A stretch of DNA of 64,000 nt from Polytrichum commune (GCA_950295325.1 OX485806.1:11036001-11100000); one strand, 5' to 3'; shown: positions 1-12,330, counted from the first letter of the stretch. The notes: generated from the sequence alone by a model not told the origin. Numbers and translations are program-made.

Positions 1-1140
1 GATATACGAAGGGGTAACCAATGCTTTAAGGAGTGCTAGGGAGAAGTGTTAGCTTAACAATTGTTATCTCATACAATTTGTGCGGTCACACTACTAGCTA
101 ACCTCACTAGTATTCAAGTTCTATTTTCTTTGCATGGGTGGACCAAAACCCTTCCATTTTTAGTTCAAACACATAACTAGTTTAGTTGAGTTCACGAAAT
201 TTTGATCGGTTTCAAAAAACTAAGTTTGGGCACATCAATAGTCTAGTTAAGTTTAACTCCTCCTCCCTCGAGTTGTTAGGAGAGAGAGAGAGAGAGAAGA
301 CAAGGTTGGTTATGTTATACTTATGTAAAGTTAACTTTAGCTACGTTTGTTGCATGCACCAACCTTCAAGATAACTTATCCTAACTAGACTAAATGTGGT
401 ATTTAGAGTCACTTACTATTTGGGGTTACATGGTGATGCATCTTTTTGCTATTGATGTGATGTTTACCAAGTAAGGTTGTTAATGTTTTATAATGTCCAA
501 ACAACCAAACTGACATTTGTTGGTAAAATATGAGATGTACAGTACATAAATACAACATTGCGCATTTCCAAATACCGTAGTTTCATTGCAGCTTGGCCGG
601 GATTTCACCTAATAATTGGTCAAAGTGACCCAAATAGTTAGGCAATCAAAATCGGGAAGTTTCAAAATACAATTAAAATAAGTTAGGCATTCATCCAAGA
701 TTCTCTTTTAGTTGTTTGAAGGTTATTGCTAATTTCATCTAAAGTGGTTGATTTACCCTAAACCCTTACCTTCGCCTCCGAAGCTCCCATTAGTTGCCCT
801 AAACTCTTATGTGACATGGTTTGCTATGTGTGAGAGATATGTTGTATTTGTAAAAGATTGTGGGTTAGAAGTGTTAGAATGGCGAGACAAAAGACTCACA
901 AAAGACATTGCAATGTATGTTTAGACCCATTGATACCTAAAAGCTAATTTATTGATTTACAAGACATGTGAGTTGAACTTGTATGACTTGGGCAATAATC
1001 TGATTTTTTTTTATCAAAAAAAAAAGAGGCAAACTATGTCAATAATTTCCTAGAAATTCATACACCCTTTTATTTATACATTTCCTTGCCCAAGTTGCTA
1101 GGAATCTATGGTCATAAGTGACACTAAATACATATTTTGT
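1..1140. other. Gene-free AT-rich stretch
   Basis: No coding signature, RNA gene or delimited repeat was seen on either strand. There is an AG microsatellite at 280-299. Short open frames in it lack recognisable motifs. Confidence 0.6.
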
Positions 1141-1149
1141 GTAGTCCTT

Positions 1150-1765
1150 AACCGGCGGTGTGGCTAGGACCCAAGAGTGTGATTCATTATGAGTGGGACA
1201 AATTGGTGTGAGTGTCCACCATGACCATTTGTGTGGCGCCATGTGTTCCTTGCTAGTTCTATGCATGCCATCTAGTGTATATATATATAATATATTGCAC
1301 ATCTCATGACCTAAAACCAACACTAGGTACCATTCTCATACAAGAATGATTGTGATACATAATGGTGGTTTTTGGTATACACACATTATACTATTAATAA
1401 CAACTTTGTTTACCGTGAATCAAAAATTCGTATGAGCACATCAACGTGGGTGTCCTCCATGATCGTTAATTGTGTAGCACCGTGTGTTCCTTGACTACTT
1501 CTATGCATGTCATCTAATGTTTAAATATTACACAACTCATTACATGCTACAACCAACACTAATATGTACCATTCTTGTACTTGAAGCCCCAAATGTATGA
1601 CTGTGGTACATAATGTTGGGTTTGGGTATATGTACATTATACTACAAACAACATGGTTCATTGTGAGTGAAGAATTGTATTGGCACATTAATTTTGGGTG
1701 TCCTCCATGATCCTTAATCATCCAACGTGCCCGGTCTTCCTTGACTAGTTCTATGCATGTAAAAC
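1150..1765. repeat. Tandem repeat, ~245-bp unit, about 2.5 copies
   Basis: The landmark TTCTATGCATG preceded by GTTCCTTG or CTTCCTTG recurs at about 1241, 1486 and 1733. Between landmarks the order CCAACACTA, GTACCATTCT, GATACATAATG-like, ATTATACTA and GTGTCCTCCATGATC is repeated. A fourth degraded piece with GTACCATTCTCATACTTGAA lies at 2150-2240. Confidence 0.75.
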
Positions 1766-1794
1766 GGGGAACATGTATTGCAAAACTCCAAAGG

Positions 1795-2145
1795 TATATG
1801 GGTCTTAAGTGGCTCGTGGTCTTAATCAGACACCTATATTTGATTGGTATGTGGACCGGTGAGGATCAAAGAGCAAACATCACAAAGACACATGTTTAAA
1901 AGAGATTGGGCTACGTCTTCAAATATTAATAACTACTCTACACCTCAATAGTGAACACAATTGGGAGGACCTACGTATCTAATTAAGAAATCAACAACCA
2001 TGCACTTCCAATAACCATTACTAAATCAAAGAAGTTCCGATTCTCAATCCCGGTTATTGCAGATGTTTCATCGTAGATTTGCTAATGCAATATGATCTTA
2101 GTTGGAGAACATGAAAAACGAACGAAATAACACCCACATACCTTA
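1795..2145 (-). repeat. Copy of dispersed repeat, reverse orientation, with alternative tail
   Basis: It starts GGTCTTAAGTGGCTCG and reads as the reverse complement of the right half of the ~330-bp family. It continues into a tail shared with 11750-11970 and 17760-17940 (CATGCACTTCC, GATTTGCTAATGCA, AATAACACCCACATACCTTA). It provides the empty-site version of the small insertion seen at 11647-11751. Confidence 0.7.
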
Positions 2146-2149
2146 AACC

Positions 2150-3464
2150 TAAAACCAACAGTGTGTACCATTCTCATACTTGAAGACACAAAATAGACTA
2201 TTTTGGTACATAGTCTCGGTCTTGCTGTATATGTAACTTACACTATAAGAGCATTCATAACAATCAACAAGACTTCTACAGTCACCCGCAGGTTGAGTCG
2301 AAAACTTAAAACCAACAAAATGCAAGCTCCTGATGATGCTTTTGTAATTTTGGGGGGGAAGGGGGATACAAATTGAACTCGTTCAATTGCAGGGTCTGAC
2401 GATGCGTGTTTAAGAAGAAATCTTATAAAACTAAGTGTTCTTTACATGTACATAAAAGCCAAACCACTCAGAATTTCCGGTTTGAGCCTGCACTTTTCAA
2501 AGAAACATTTTTCGTACTGGTAAAGACACGAGGGATTGAAGAGAGCGCCGTTGTTGCACATTTTCTTGCAGCATTCTTTAAAAAAGGCTCTCAACAATAT
2601 GAAATATTCTTTCATGCCCTCCAACCATAATCTACCAGAGCTGTAACTTGATTTCATATCCCTCTCACTACATTTATTCGTCAACCTAAAGTAGAATGTT
2701 TTTCGCTGCTAAAAGATACCGACATACCTCTCTGGCAGTGCTTGCATGAGACTGGCTTTGGTGGGTACGTATACCAAAAAGCTCCACACAAGCATAGAAT
2801 TTGCTGCAGGCTTTCTTGAGTAAGAGCAACAGTTCCTATGGTGCCTGAAATACAAATCACTCAATAATCAGCTATTGAGGTTTTCGGGGGCAAGTCCTCA
2901 TGCTCATCCCACCTACACAGCCTAGTCGCTCTCCAAATTAAGGAGAGAAAGAGGTAACCCTGGAAACCAACTTCCTCACCCTCAAGAATTGAGGATCGAT
3001 CAAAGTATTTTCAAGAGTCGTCTCTCTCCTCTCTGTGTATAATAATCAGTGGGTAATGAAGATTTATGATATATATGGACTTTATATGTGTGAGATGAGC
3101 ATGCAAGATTGGCCCAAATAACTTTGAAAGTCAGATCGTCAGAGAATTTTATTACAGAACATTATCAGAGAATTATTTTACAGTAGCTACAGGAGTTGCT
3201 TAAATAACATCAGGCTGCCTGCATGACAGTCAGAGGCGGTCATGAGCTCTGGCCAGAAAGGAATTATTTTTTCTACGCTGGGATGTTGTGAGTTCACCTT
3301 TACTCAAGGTCAGAAAAATTCCAGTGTGAAAATGACTACCTTTCCCACCGACCAACATACTAATTACAGCACAATTCGTGGGGAAAGACTTTGTCAGAAA
3401 AGTGGAAGGACTCGGCTGCAGTCTCTAAAACCAGGACTGTCTCTGTGGCTTGTAAGGTAGACAT
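2150..3464. other. Gene-free stretch
   Basis: Apart from a degraded piece of the upstream tandem repeat at 2150-2240, nothing was recognised. Short open frames on both strands at 2406-2684 overlap each other and have no family motif. Confidence 0.5.
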
Positions 3465-3830
3465 GCCTTATTTAGATGGATACTGTCGCTCTGCACCCAC
3501 TTCTCATAAGTTATGATATGGAACACACAATTAGTGCAAGATCGTTAGCATATACAGATCATGCCCGTAGCCCTGTTCCTCAAAAAATTTGGGGCTTGTA
3601 CGAATTTCTCATTCATTATGTAATGTGAAGATTCTTGTGCTCATTGAAATGGTTATATAGACCCCCTAATCATGTTGACCATTGAGCCTAGAATAGTTAG
3701 CGTATTTTAAGCACGTGCTCCAATCTCTTTGAAAGACATGCCTCTTTGGTCTCCATTCTTAGATCCACACTGAACCCACGTACCACTCAATTATAGGTGT
3801 CCAGATAATTGCTGTGTTGGAATTGGGCAT
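3465..3830 (+). repeat. Copy of the ~330-bp dispersed repeat
   Basis: It holds CCACTTCTCATAAGTTATGA, ACACAATTAGTGCAAGATCG, GTGAAGATTCTTGTGCTCAT, GAGCCTAGAATAGTTAGCG and CCACTCAATTATAGGTGTCC in the family order. Confidence 0.8.
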
Positions 3831-4743
3831 GTCTGCCTTAGATTTGTACAGGTGCAGCTCCACTGCCAATCTGCACCCAACCGGCCCGGCCAGCTGACTC
3901 ATCAGTCCAACAGATTTAGCAATTATCCAAAAGCGTCTGAACTCAAAGTTTAGATACTCCTCTCAAGTTTCAGTTTACACTGCATCCAAAGTTACCTATG
4001 CAAGCTGCAAACATACTACATGAGCACGACCACCTAAGTAGAAGCCATCAGTCACAACCATGCGCTTGCCAATTTGAGCTCAAGCTCCAGCTTGCAAGTC
4101 AGGTGGGCTAAGGTAAGAGAATATGGAACCTTCAGGAATCCCCTTTTAATTGATTACGTGACTTAGCTGGATCCAATTGAACTAGGTCACTAGACGAGCC
4201 TAGGTAATTTCACGAAACTCAAGTTAGCACCCTATTTTGCAACTAGTAATTGACATAAGGAAATTGACAAATGGTGGTGCTGGAAATTTCTCGAGTACCT
4301 CAACGGTTTATTCATAGAAAGATCTTACATTTGTGAGCGCCTTCAATGGCCACTCAACTCAGTACAACAAAGTAACCCCTGGGGGAAGGTTGCTCGATCG
4401 TAAATATGCGACGACGCCAACCCTCCATGTAAGAGAATAGAATAATATTATTCACAAGCGCTGCACGCCAACTTCAATGGAAATCTTCCATGCTAACCCC
4501 ATCCCTAAACTGCACTACCTACACCCCAGAAAGAAATTGTTTTACAGGATTCCTGAGTCACTTCAAAAAGGCGAAGAACACTGTCGTCATATAGTTGGAA
4601 TAGGTCTACAAAGACCGTGTCCATCATCACTTCGGAGTTGAATTGGTCAGGCTGTTTTGTTTTCAGCCTTTTCATCACGGGAAGGAAGAGGAATGGAAGA
4701 ATGTGTGATGATGAAGAAAACAAATTTTCAAGAAACATGCAAT

Positions 4744-7479
4744 TTATGCACTGAAACAGCCGAACTTCTTGGGGAAGATGCCCGTAGCCCTGATCTTTGC
4801 AGCAGTTTCTTCAGTTTTCAAGAGGTCTTGACCCTTCTTTGCATCTTCTAATGCCCTTCTCTCCTCCGCTTGCTTGTGTGCAGCCGCAATCTCATTTTTC
4901 ATTCTTTCCAAATTCTTCGCCCTCTGCTTCTCCAAGTTCTCCTGCGCAACAGAAATCATACATACAGATATCAGCCTTGCGGAGCACGATAGAGTTGCGA
5001 GTACCGGCGCAGGATCGTCATTGAAGATGTTGCAGCCTAAACATTGCTACAAAAGCAACAAAACCACCAGGATGATAACTACGATTGCATCCAGACTACA
5101 CGATACGAAAGAATTCAAAACTTTTAGCAAACACCCATCAAGAAATTACTGCATCAGGTATTTCAGATTGGATGTTTAGTTGAAGGCTTGCCTCTGCTTT
5201 CCGGTTTTTAGTTTCAGCCTTCGTCTTCTGCGTGGCCTCCCAGGCGGCAATCTTTGCCAATTCTCTTTGCGTCCTGGAGCGGATTACAGACAGTGTGTGT
5301 GAGAGTGCGAGGTAATCAAAAACCCACTATGGTGAACACACACAGAGCAATAAGCTTTTGATACGGAGTTTCGCCCTACTTTTGATGATTAATAATATAT
5401 AAGGAGCGTTACAGTGGTGCCAGACCCCCAAATTTGCTGGATTGAATGGGAGGCGTTCAACTGAGTGTCTGAGAGACAAAGAATAACTCTAGTATAATAA
5501 GAGATAAGAGAATTAATGTGGCAATAGAAGCGGTTAAAGGTACTGTACCTGCTTTCGATCTTTGTCTTAGCGTTCTCTTCCCACGCCTTGGCGTTGTGGT
5601 GAAGCTTGTCGTGTTCTACTTTCTGCAAAGCGCGCTCCATGTGCACAATGGTGCCAGGCTCTGTCTCAACCTTCTCATGTGGCACCATAGCTCTATCTTC
5701 AGTAGCAGCAGCAGGCTCCGCTGCTGCGACAAAAACAAATCAAGCATTCTTTCATCAGACGACAGAGATACTATCAGCCTGAGGCATCACTTGGGAGCGA
5801 GCTAATAATCCTTGCATTCGCAGATGATCTCGGAGACAAACGCCCTGTTCACAGATCGCGGTGGACAATGTAACAGACATACTATTTCATCCGGAGACAA
5901 TACTTGAGAGCGAGCAAGCGGAAAAATGAAGAGATCTTTGCATTTGTTGCTCTGATGGCCTCAGAAACTCATCAAACAAACGTCAGGTAAGGCCTCCAAA
6001 AGGACCACAAGATTGTGGTGGAAGAAAAACAATGTAGATATAGCATCATCCGGAGTGAGCAGGGAGGGAGTGAAATCTGCACTACATTTGTTTCCCTGGT
6101 TACCTAGGAAACTCCATCAAACAAACGTCTACATTTCAAGCTACCGGTCCCAAGAAAAGGCTATAGCCGCGTAACAAAGACAGAGATCGATGCGCGTCAG
6201 AACTATTGAAGGCCTCCGAACTAAAGACCAGGTATTACTGCGTAGTCGAACACAATAAACTCATGCAAGACATTTGTCTCCAGCACACACACCATTGTGC
6301 AACAAACTTTACCGCACCTGTTTTCGCGGACATCTTCGAGAAGATGCAGAGTAAGTTGAATCAATAACGATGTCTCGAAGCCTCCTGACGCGTACGAGAA
6401 ATAAATGGAGCTTCTCTGTTTGAGCTTCTTGCCTAGTCATCATGGGTCACTTCTGGCGACCATGGCCATGGCCTATTACCGTCCATAGGCACGGAGAACA
6501 TGGTTGAGCACACCAGACCAAAACGGCAAAAGATTAAAAGTTATAGATGCTTACGAGCTGACGCAACAAGAGCCTTGGCATCCGCGTCCACGGCGTGAGT
6601 TACCGCAGGGGCAGGGGCAGCGGCATGAGCCTCGGGAACTGGAGCTTCAACGTGTGGCGAAGCTGCAAAGATGAACAAAAGTAAGTACAAAAGAGGGAAA
6701 AGTCAGAAACCTTCAAATCACGCAAATGCCAGGATCTCGCACTGCGAGAGATCTTTAAATCAGAATCACGTGGTGCCAGTGTGGTCCCAAGGCCAAGAAA
6801 CCGTTGAAACTCCAGGCACAAGTAGCAGAATAAATAATTGAATCGCCTGTGAAACAAACAAGAACCTCCTACACGTATCGCATTCTCATCCTCACGCTAT
6901 TCCTAGGCTATTTGAGAGCGCCTGCCACATGGCTCTCGCAACAAACTACGAGAATCCTTGGTGCAATCACCTATCAATGAATCTCCATACCTGCTTACAA
7001 ATATATCTCTCTCATCGCCACGCTATTCCTTAGTAATAGCTCGGCCCCGACCGGCGTGGCATCTCTCTCTCTCTCTCTCTTACACACTATCGCATTCTCA
7101 TCCTCACTCTATTCCTAAGTTGATAGGACACTTGGAAGCGCCTGTCACACGGTTCTTACAAACAGCTAGAAGAATCCTTGGCAAATGCATTTCTAAGCGC
7201 ATCACCAGATGCGCACGCACACCGCAATTGCACACACCAACCTCGCCTGCTCTCCCTCTCTCTCTACACGAAAACAGCGCTCCGAGTCCAGCAATTCCCC
7301 GCCATCACTCCTTCGTACTACTGCAAAGTTCTACGTCCCTGCTCCTCGCCACACACATTCTGCCTAACAGTACACACGAAAACAGTAAGAAAAACCGTCA
7401 TCATCGCAATCCTTAACCATCCTGTCTTATCACCTGCAGGCACTTCCACGGGAGGTGCGGCGGCGGTCATCGTCGCCAT
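4744..7479 (-). CDS. REM: Remorin, five coding exons, complete
   Basis: Minus-strand exons are 7434-7479, 6555-6662, 5549-5723, 5192-5273 and 4744-4941. They join in frame to 609 nt, giving 202 residues and a stop. The start chosen is the ATG at 7479 (MATMTAAAPP); the frame stays open upstream without another ATG near it. Residues 1-60 are rich in Ala, Pro and Val, as in remorin N-termini. From about residue 85 the chain is a charged coiled coil with AWEENAKTK, KIAAWEATQK, RMKNEIAAAHKQAEERRA and KTEETAAKIRATG. It ends KKFGCFSA. These match the remorin C-terminal domain, and the last 83 residues align to remembered angiosperm remorins without a gap. Remorins are known to sit on the cytosolic face of plasma-membrane nanodomains and affect plasmodesmata, microbe responses and signalling. 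Cys199 is a possible S-acylation or anchoring site (inference). The remorin subgroup is not assigned. Confidence 0.93.
4942..5191 (-). other. Remorin intron 4, GC-AG type
   Basis: On the minus strand the exon ends GCAGAG and is followed by GCAAGC, not GT. The 3' end is TTGCGCAG. Joining here gives phase 0 and a gapless match to the remorin C-terminal domain. No GT donor near the junction keeps the frame. GC-AG introns are a known minor class spliced by the major spliceosome. Confidence 0.75.
7062..7081. repeat. CT microsatellite in remorin intron 1
   Basis: Ten CT repeats lie inside intron 1 (6663-7433) of the remorin gene. Several shorter CTCTC tracts flank it, so the transcript strand is GA-rich here. 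Confidence 0.9.
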
Positions 7480-8162
7480 GGATCCAACAAACTTCTCGCT
7501 CGAACTTCTTCTCTTTCGCAAAACTCCTTCGCGAAACTAAAGCACCTGCACCTCAGGTATGTAAGTACTCGCTCAACCTTCTTCAAAGTATAGATAATGG
7601 TGATGATAATGATGACGTTCCCGTGCAAGGTTGCCGTCCTCCACTCCACCTGATCCCGATGAGCTCCTTCAGATGACAGTAGGGAGTGGAGTGAGTTGAG
7701 GATACGCACAAGAGGGACGTGACACTACTATGGCAGTACTGATCTAGCAACACTGTATAAGAGTGAGAATAACTCCGTTACTCGAGGAGGTAGATCTGAA
7801 TGTGATCTGGAGGGGGAGTGTGGAGAGGTAGCGAGCGAGGGGGCAGCGGAGGAGGCGGAGGAGGAGGCAGGCAGGCAGGGGAGACAGTGTGCGCCGCATG
7901 GCCGACCTGGCTGCAGGAACAGCTACTGTAATAACTTCTTACGACCGGATTCCCACCGGATCGGGGAAAAATATTTTAAGTTATGCGAGGTGGATGGAAA
8001 ACCGAGAATTAACCGAGAAAGGAAAGGCCGATTCGTTTGGAGCCCGGAGGAGGCCGCCGCGGCATCTGCCGATGTTGTTGCGACGATGAATGATGCCACC
8101 GCGAGGCGGAGGATGTGAATGATGAGGCCGTCCTGCTGCTGCGATGATGATGATGCTGATGC

Positions 8163-8187
8163 TGCGAGCGAGCGAGCGAGCGAGCGA
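8163..8187. repeat. GAGC tetranucleotide microsatellite
   Basis: About six tandem copies of GCGA lie in the remorin upstream region, between the candidate TATA box and the start codon. If transcribed it would be part of the leader. Confidence 0.9.
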
Positions 8188-8390
8188 GGGTGCCTTTGCG
8201 CATGGGGAAATTCGGCCAAGAGTGGTTGAGGACTCCGCGACCGCGAGAGGGCCGTTGTGGTGCAAAAGGCAAAGGGCAGGTAGGGGGGGGGCGTAATTAA
8301 AGCGGCTTTTTACTGCAAGCATCCTGAGCTTCCAAATGAGGCGAGGCAGGGCAGGGCGGGCTTGATGAGAGAGGCTCTTCGATCGGCCAC

Positions 8391-8397
8391 TTTTATA
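8391..8397 (-). promoter_or_regulatory. Candidate TATA box of the remorin gene
   Basis: The minus strand reads CCTTATAAAAGTGG here, about 0.9 kb upstream of the remorin ATG. The stretch between is GC-richer than the window, with pyrimidine-rich and GAGC/GAG simple repeats, as expected of a leader or core promoter. A leader this long would suggest a 5' UTR intron. The transcription start is not determined, and a closer TATA-less start is possible. Confidence 0.35.
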
Positions 8398-8609
8398 AGG
8401 AAGGTAAAAAAGTATGTGGGCCTCATGTTGCCACTTTCCTTTCCTTAATTGCACATCTCGTACATTCTAATGACTTTTTTGTCGAAGGATCGCGGTAAAC
8501 TTCATAACACGAGAGGCAACAATCTTTGTTTGCTTTGGTTTGGAATGGAATTGGAGTGGTTTGGTTTGGTTTGATTGGGTTTCCTAACACCTAGAGTGAG
8601 GGGTAATAT

Positions 8610-9004
8610 TAGGGTGTGTTTACATCAATGGCTTAGGCCATGGTTTTTACATGATCATGGTATATCTTGTTGATTGGATGAGACCATAGTATGTGGACTG
8701 TAGCATGAAGTCTTTTGGAGGGCATGAGTCCTTAGTGGAAGTCCAAATTTCCATCGCAAAATCATGTCAAGCCTATCTTCCAAGAGTTGTCCCAAAAAAA
8801 ATTTCTACAATCCCAGCCAACATTATCCATATGTGCCATGTGGGATTCCGTGTGAATTTGCTCATATGCTGAAGATGTTATGGGTTGTGGTCCAAGACTA
8901 CCCTCGCGTGAAGCTATAGCGGGGGCCTATGACACTCTCAACCAATGAGAATTCAAGGATTATGAAGAGCCATGGCCTAGTGGCTTTTGTGTAAACATAC
9001 CCTT
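8610..9004. mobile_element. hAT-like MITE with WAGGGNNNGTTTACA ends
   Basis: The left end TAGGGTGTGTTTACA matches the reverse complement of the right end AAGGGTATGTTTACA (13 of 15). An imperfect inverted repeat continues inward (GGCTTAGGCCATGG against CCACTAGGCCATGG). About 395 bp, no open frame of note. An 8-bp target duplication is not evident, so superfamily assignment rests on the ends alone. Confidence 0.6.
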
Positions 9005-10644
9005 AGAAACAAGTCTCCTAAAGATTGGGTGTTGATTGATTTGGGGTCTTTGATCTCGATTGAGGGGTGAAGTTAGCTCTAACATTCTTTTTAAATATGA
9101 ATACTACATGTGCTCTAATATAGTTAAAACGTTTTCACCCTTCCTCTCCCCCACCCCTCACCCCCCCCCCCAAAAAAAGTAGAAACAAATAATTTTAAAA
9201 AAAAGGGAAGAAGAAGAAGATTCACTCAACAATCTTTGAGTGGCAAAGTGGGGGATAACTTTCACCAAAGGTCACAAAAGTCACCTTTAACAAATTCAAC
9301 CTCGACGATTTGTTCGTTTGCTTTTATTTGCTTCTAAGCTTAACATGCATTGTGATGTGCCATTCCCGCATGGATATATGGTGTCACTCCACTCTCCTTG
9401 GCTAATGAATGTCCCTAAGAAGAAGATGAAGAAGAAATTCGAATGTTAAGATTATTTGGTTGGACAAACAAAGAGACATATTTGTACACAATGTGGTAAC
9501 AATCACCTCTTGGCTTGGGTTTGCGACGCCTTTGCAAAACTCACCCATGCATCGTGAACGAAGAGGGCTCTAAGTAAACCAAATCCCATACTTGTTGGGA
9601 GTTGAATCATAACAACCCAATCTTCCACACTAATTCGGGATTATGATGCCATTCCCAAACTCAAATCATTTGTAGACTATAAAAGAGTTTGTTGCATTTT
9701 CACCTTCATATTATGGACGACCACAAATCCCTAGCCATTCCCGGCCCCATCAAAGCTACCGGTATACGGCATGATGAGTACGTCCACATGTATCCATAAA
9801 CCCTTTTTGGAGGGAGTGCCATCCATTACATTGCCTAGTGTTTCTTATATTGATTATTGGTAACAAGTCCAAAATTCCTTCCACATTCGGAAAGAGAGAG
9901 AGAGAGGGAGGGGGGGGGGGTTATCACATACAAGTGTTCCTCTTATTCATCCGACACAAAAGCTTTGAAACAATGTGCAACCCAATGGCTATAATTCTAA
10001 GCTTATTTGACACCGGAACTAACTTACTTCAAAGACCCCAAACCAGTCTAGTTGAAGTCAAATGAGACGAACTAGCTACAAACCTATAGGGGTTCTGTTC
10101 TTTTTTCATTTTTTTCATTTTTATGTTGGATGGATGAGAAGTATGCTCGTTGTATGCAATCGCTTCCACTCTCCCATGCACGTACACCCATGGCCATGTT
10201 TGTTGAACATTGGAACCGATTTAGATTCCATGTTGTTGACGAGGGGTGAATATTCACAACGCCTACAAAAGGGGGGAGGTGAGCTTTGCATTATTTAGTT
10301 GTATGACCAAGTTGGGTGGGGTCGGGAATATGTCATGTAAGGTGCTAAAATTATACCTTGCGGATGCTCGTCAATAAGTAGATTTAATTTGAAAAACGAT
10401 TGAGATTTGGGTGAAGCAGTACTATCACTAAATATTTATTAGAATGGAATGGTTGATGGCAACTGAATAATATTATGAGCCCGGGGAGGGGATGATTCAT
10501 CGAAACACTGACAGATATTACGGAAACATGATTATTGTTAAATTAACTCATGAACCGGAGTTAGAAACCCCGAATTAGTCTTGTGAGCTTAAATTGCCAT
10601 GAATCCGCAACTAATTAACTCACAAGGGTTCAACTTTTACTATC
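9005..10644. other. Gene-free stretch with homopolymer runs
   Basis: It contains poly-C/poly-A near 9160-9178, GAA repeats near 9207 and 9418, and a GA plus poly-G tract at 9894-9920. No gene or delimited mobile element was recognised. Confidence 0.5.
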
Positions 10645-11244
10645 AAGGGATGGTTTACACCATGGACTGTGAAGTCGGACCATGGAAGATAATTTTTTTC
10701 CATGGTCCGACTTCCATGGTCCGACTTCCATGGTCCGATTTCTAAGAAATTCAATTTACAAAGCCTTTGGGCCCCTCCCTCACTAGCTAGGTGTTAACCA
10801 AATGTGGACCAAGAGGAATGACCATGCACCAAGAAATGAATGCTATTTTTTTCAATAGATGGCCAAAAAAATGCAGTTTTGAAAATAAAATAAAATAAAG
10901 TTTGACCATTCTCTTGTCTTCTCTTGTCTTCATCTTCTCTTCCCCCAAAAAAATTCATTAATTTCTTATTATAACAACATTTATGTATTATGAGCCCTTG
11001 TCTATTCTATTTCTGTTAGAGCACATCTTCTGCTTCTCCCATCACAAAACCCATTGGACCATGTCAGCGGATAATGTAGGCCTCAAAATATGTCTTTTGG
11101 GGATCTCGGACTCCATGGTCATTCTGACCTCCTTTTTTTTCCCTTGATGTAAACCGAAGTAGTCCCGGGACGAGTTCAACAGCCAATCACATATTTTAGA
11201 GGACCTTGGACCGAATTCATGGTCCATGATGTAAACGACCCCTA
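10645..11244. mobile_element. hAT-like MITE, second member of the WAGGGNNNGTTTACA group
   Basis: The left end AAGGGATGGTTTACACCATG and the reverse complement of the right end, TAGGGGTCGTTTACATCATG, form a clear inverted repeat that continues into GGAC..GAA blocks. Inside lie three tandem copies of TTCCATGGTCCGAC at 10709-10743. About 600 bp, non-coding; no matching 8-bp flanks. Confidence 0.65.
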
Positions 11245-11488
11245 AACTTACCCCTTCGTACATAGGTGTTAGGAAACCAAACTAGTTGCGGAGATGAGGC
11301 CCATGATTATTGTTAGTAATAAATCCAATGAGCAAGACGACTGCCATTCACTGCAAGGCTCCTTTTTTTTTTTTTCTTTTCTTGTTTTTTGGGATATGAT
11401 AACAACTTTATCTGCCATTGTCAATAAGACCAAGGACAACAGTCGGTTAGTCAGAGCTCGGGACTCAAAACGTGAATAAAATAAGGTC

Positions 11489-11970
11489 GATGGGTCTTAA
11501 GTGGCTTGTTTTTTTAACTGGACCCATGTATTTTGATTGGAATGTGGTTTGGTGAGGATCAAAGAGTAAACATCACAACGACACGTGTTGGAAAAAGACT
11601 GGACTATGTCTTCACTTTATTGATAACTACTCTACACTCAACAGTGTGAAGATTTAGGCGAACCAACCCATACACTCGTTCCTTGTTGGATGCCTAAACC
11701 CTTGTTTCCAAGAAACTAGTATATGGGTTGGTTAATTCGCCCCAGCTGACGGGGAACATAGTTGGGAGGGTCCTTGTATTCAAGTAAGAAATCAACAAAC
11801 ATGCACTTCCGGTAACCGTAACTAAATCAGGGAAGGTTATGGTTTTCAATCCGGTTTTTGCAAATGTTTCGTCGTAGATTTGCTAATGCAACACGAGTTT
11901 TTGTTGTGTAAATCTGATCGGTAGGAGTTGGAGAACATGGAAAACGAACCAAATAACACCCTAGGCCTTT
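11489..11970 (-). repeat. Dispersed repeat copy interrupted by a small hairpin insertion
   Basis: It parallels 1795-2145: GGTCTTAAGTGGCTTG, GTGAGGATCAAAGAG, AAACATCACAA, AAGAAATCAACAAACATGCA and CGTCGTAGATTTGCTAATGC. About 105 bp at 11647-11751 is absent from the 1795 copy. Confidence 0.75.
11647..11751. mobile_element. Small hairpin insertion (~105 bp)
   Basis: GGCGAACCAACCCATAC at 11657-11673 pairs with GTATATGGGTTGGTTAATTC at 11719-11738, with small bulges. The related copy at 1940-1960 lacks this block, so it looks inserted after the repeat spread. No clear target duplication was found. Confidence 0.55.
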
Positions 11971-11999
11971 ACGTGGGCGCTCTACTTGATTGGACACCT

Positions 12000-12330
12000 A
12001 ATAAGGTAGGTAGATGGGCCTTGAATGGTTACTTACTCTATTTCGATTACCTCGCTTTGCCATAGGACATGTAACACACAATTGGTACAAGATGATTAGC
12101 ACATCTAAATTGAGGTCATAGTCACTTTCTTCACAACTCTCAGAGTTCATACGAATCATTTATTCTTTATCAATGTATAGGTTCTCAAGCTCCTTAAATG
12201 GTCACATAGGTCTCCCCAATTGTATTTATTATTGAGCCTAAAATGATTATCATAGTTTGAGCACATAATCCATTCTTTTTCTAAATACATGTCTATCCGG
12301 TACCCATTTCGAAACCCTAAACCCTAAACC
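12000..12330 (+). repeat. Copy of the ~330-bp dispersed repeat
   Basis: It begins GGTAGGTAGATGGGCCTTGA and has ACACACAATTGGTACAAGAT, ATTGAGCCTAAAATGATTAT and TTGAGCACATAATCCATTC in the family order. The right end runs into a short telomere-like repeat. Confidence 0.75.

Larger units (their letters stand above)
7480..8600 (-). promoter_or_regulatory. Remorin upstream region and probable 5' leader
   Basis: This gene-free stretch lies directly upstream of the remorin start. It is distinctly more GC-rich than its surroundings and holds short GGA and GAT runs and a GAGC tandem repeat at 8163-8187. Several overlapping open frames occur on both strands, but none shows a protein family signature. 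They look like by-products of low-complexity, GC-rich sequence. Confidence 0.5.

Noticed and set aside
7923-8454. Long overlapping minus-strand open frames upstream of remorin
   Set aside because: They come from GC-rich, low-complexity promoter or leader DNA (runs of Ser, His, Arg) and have no family resemblance.
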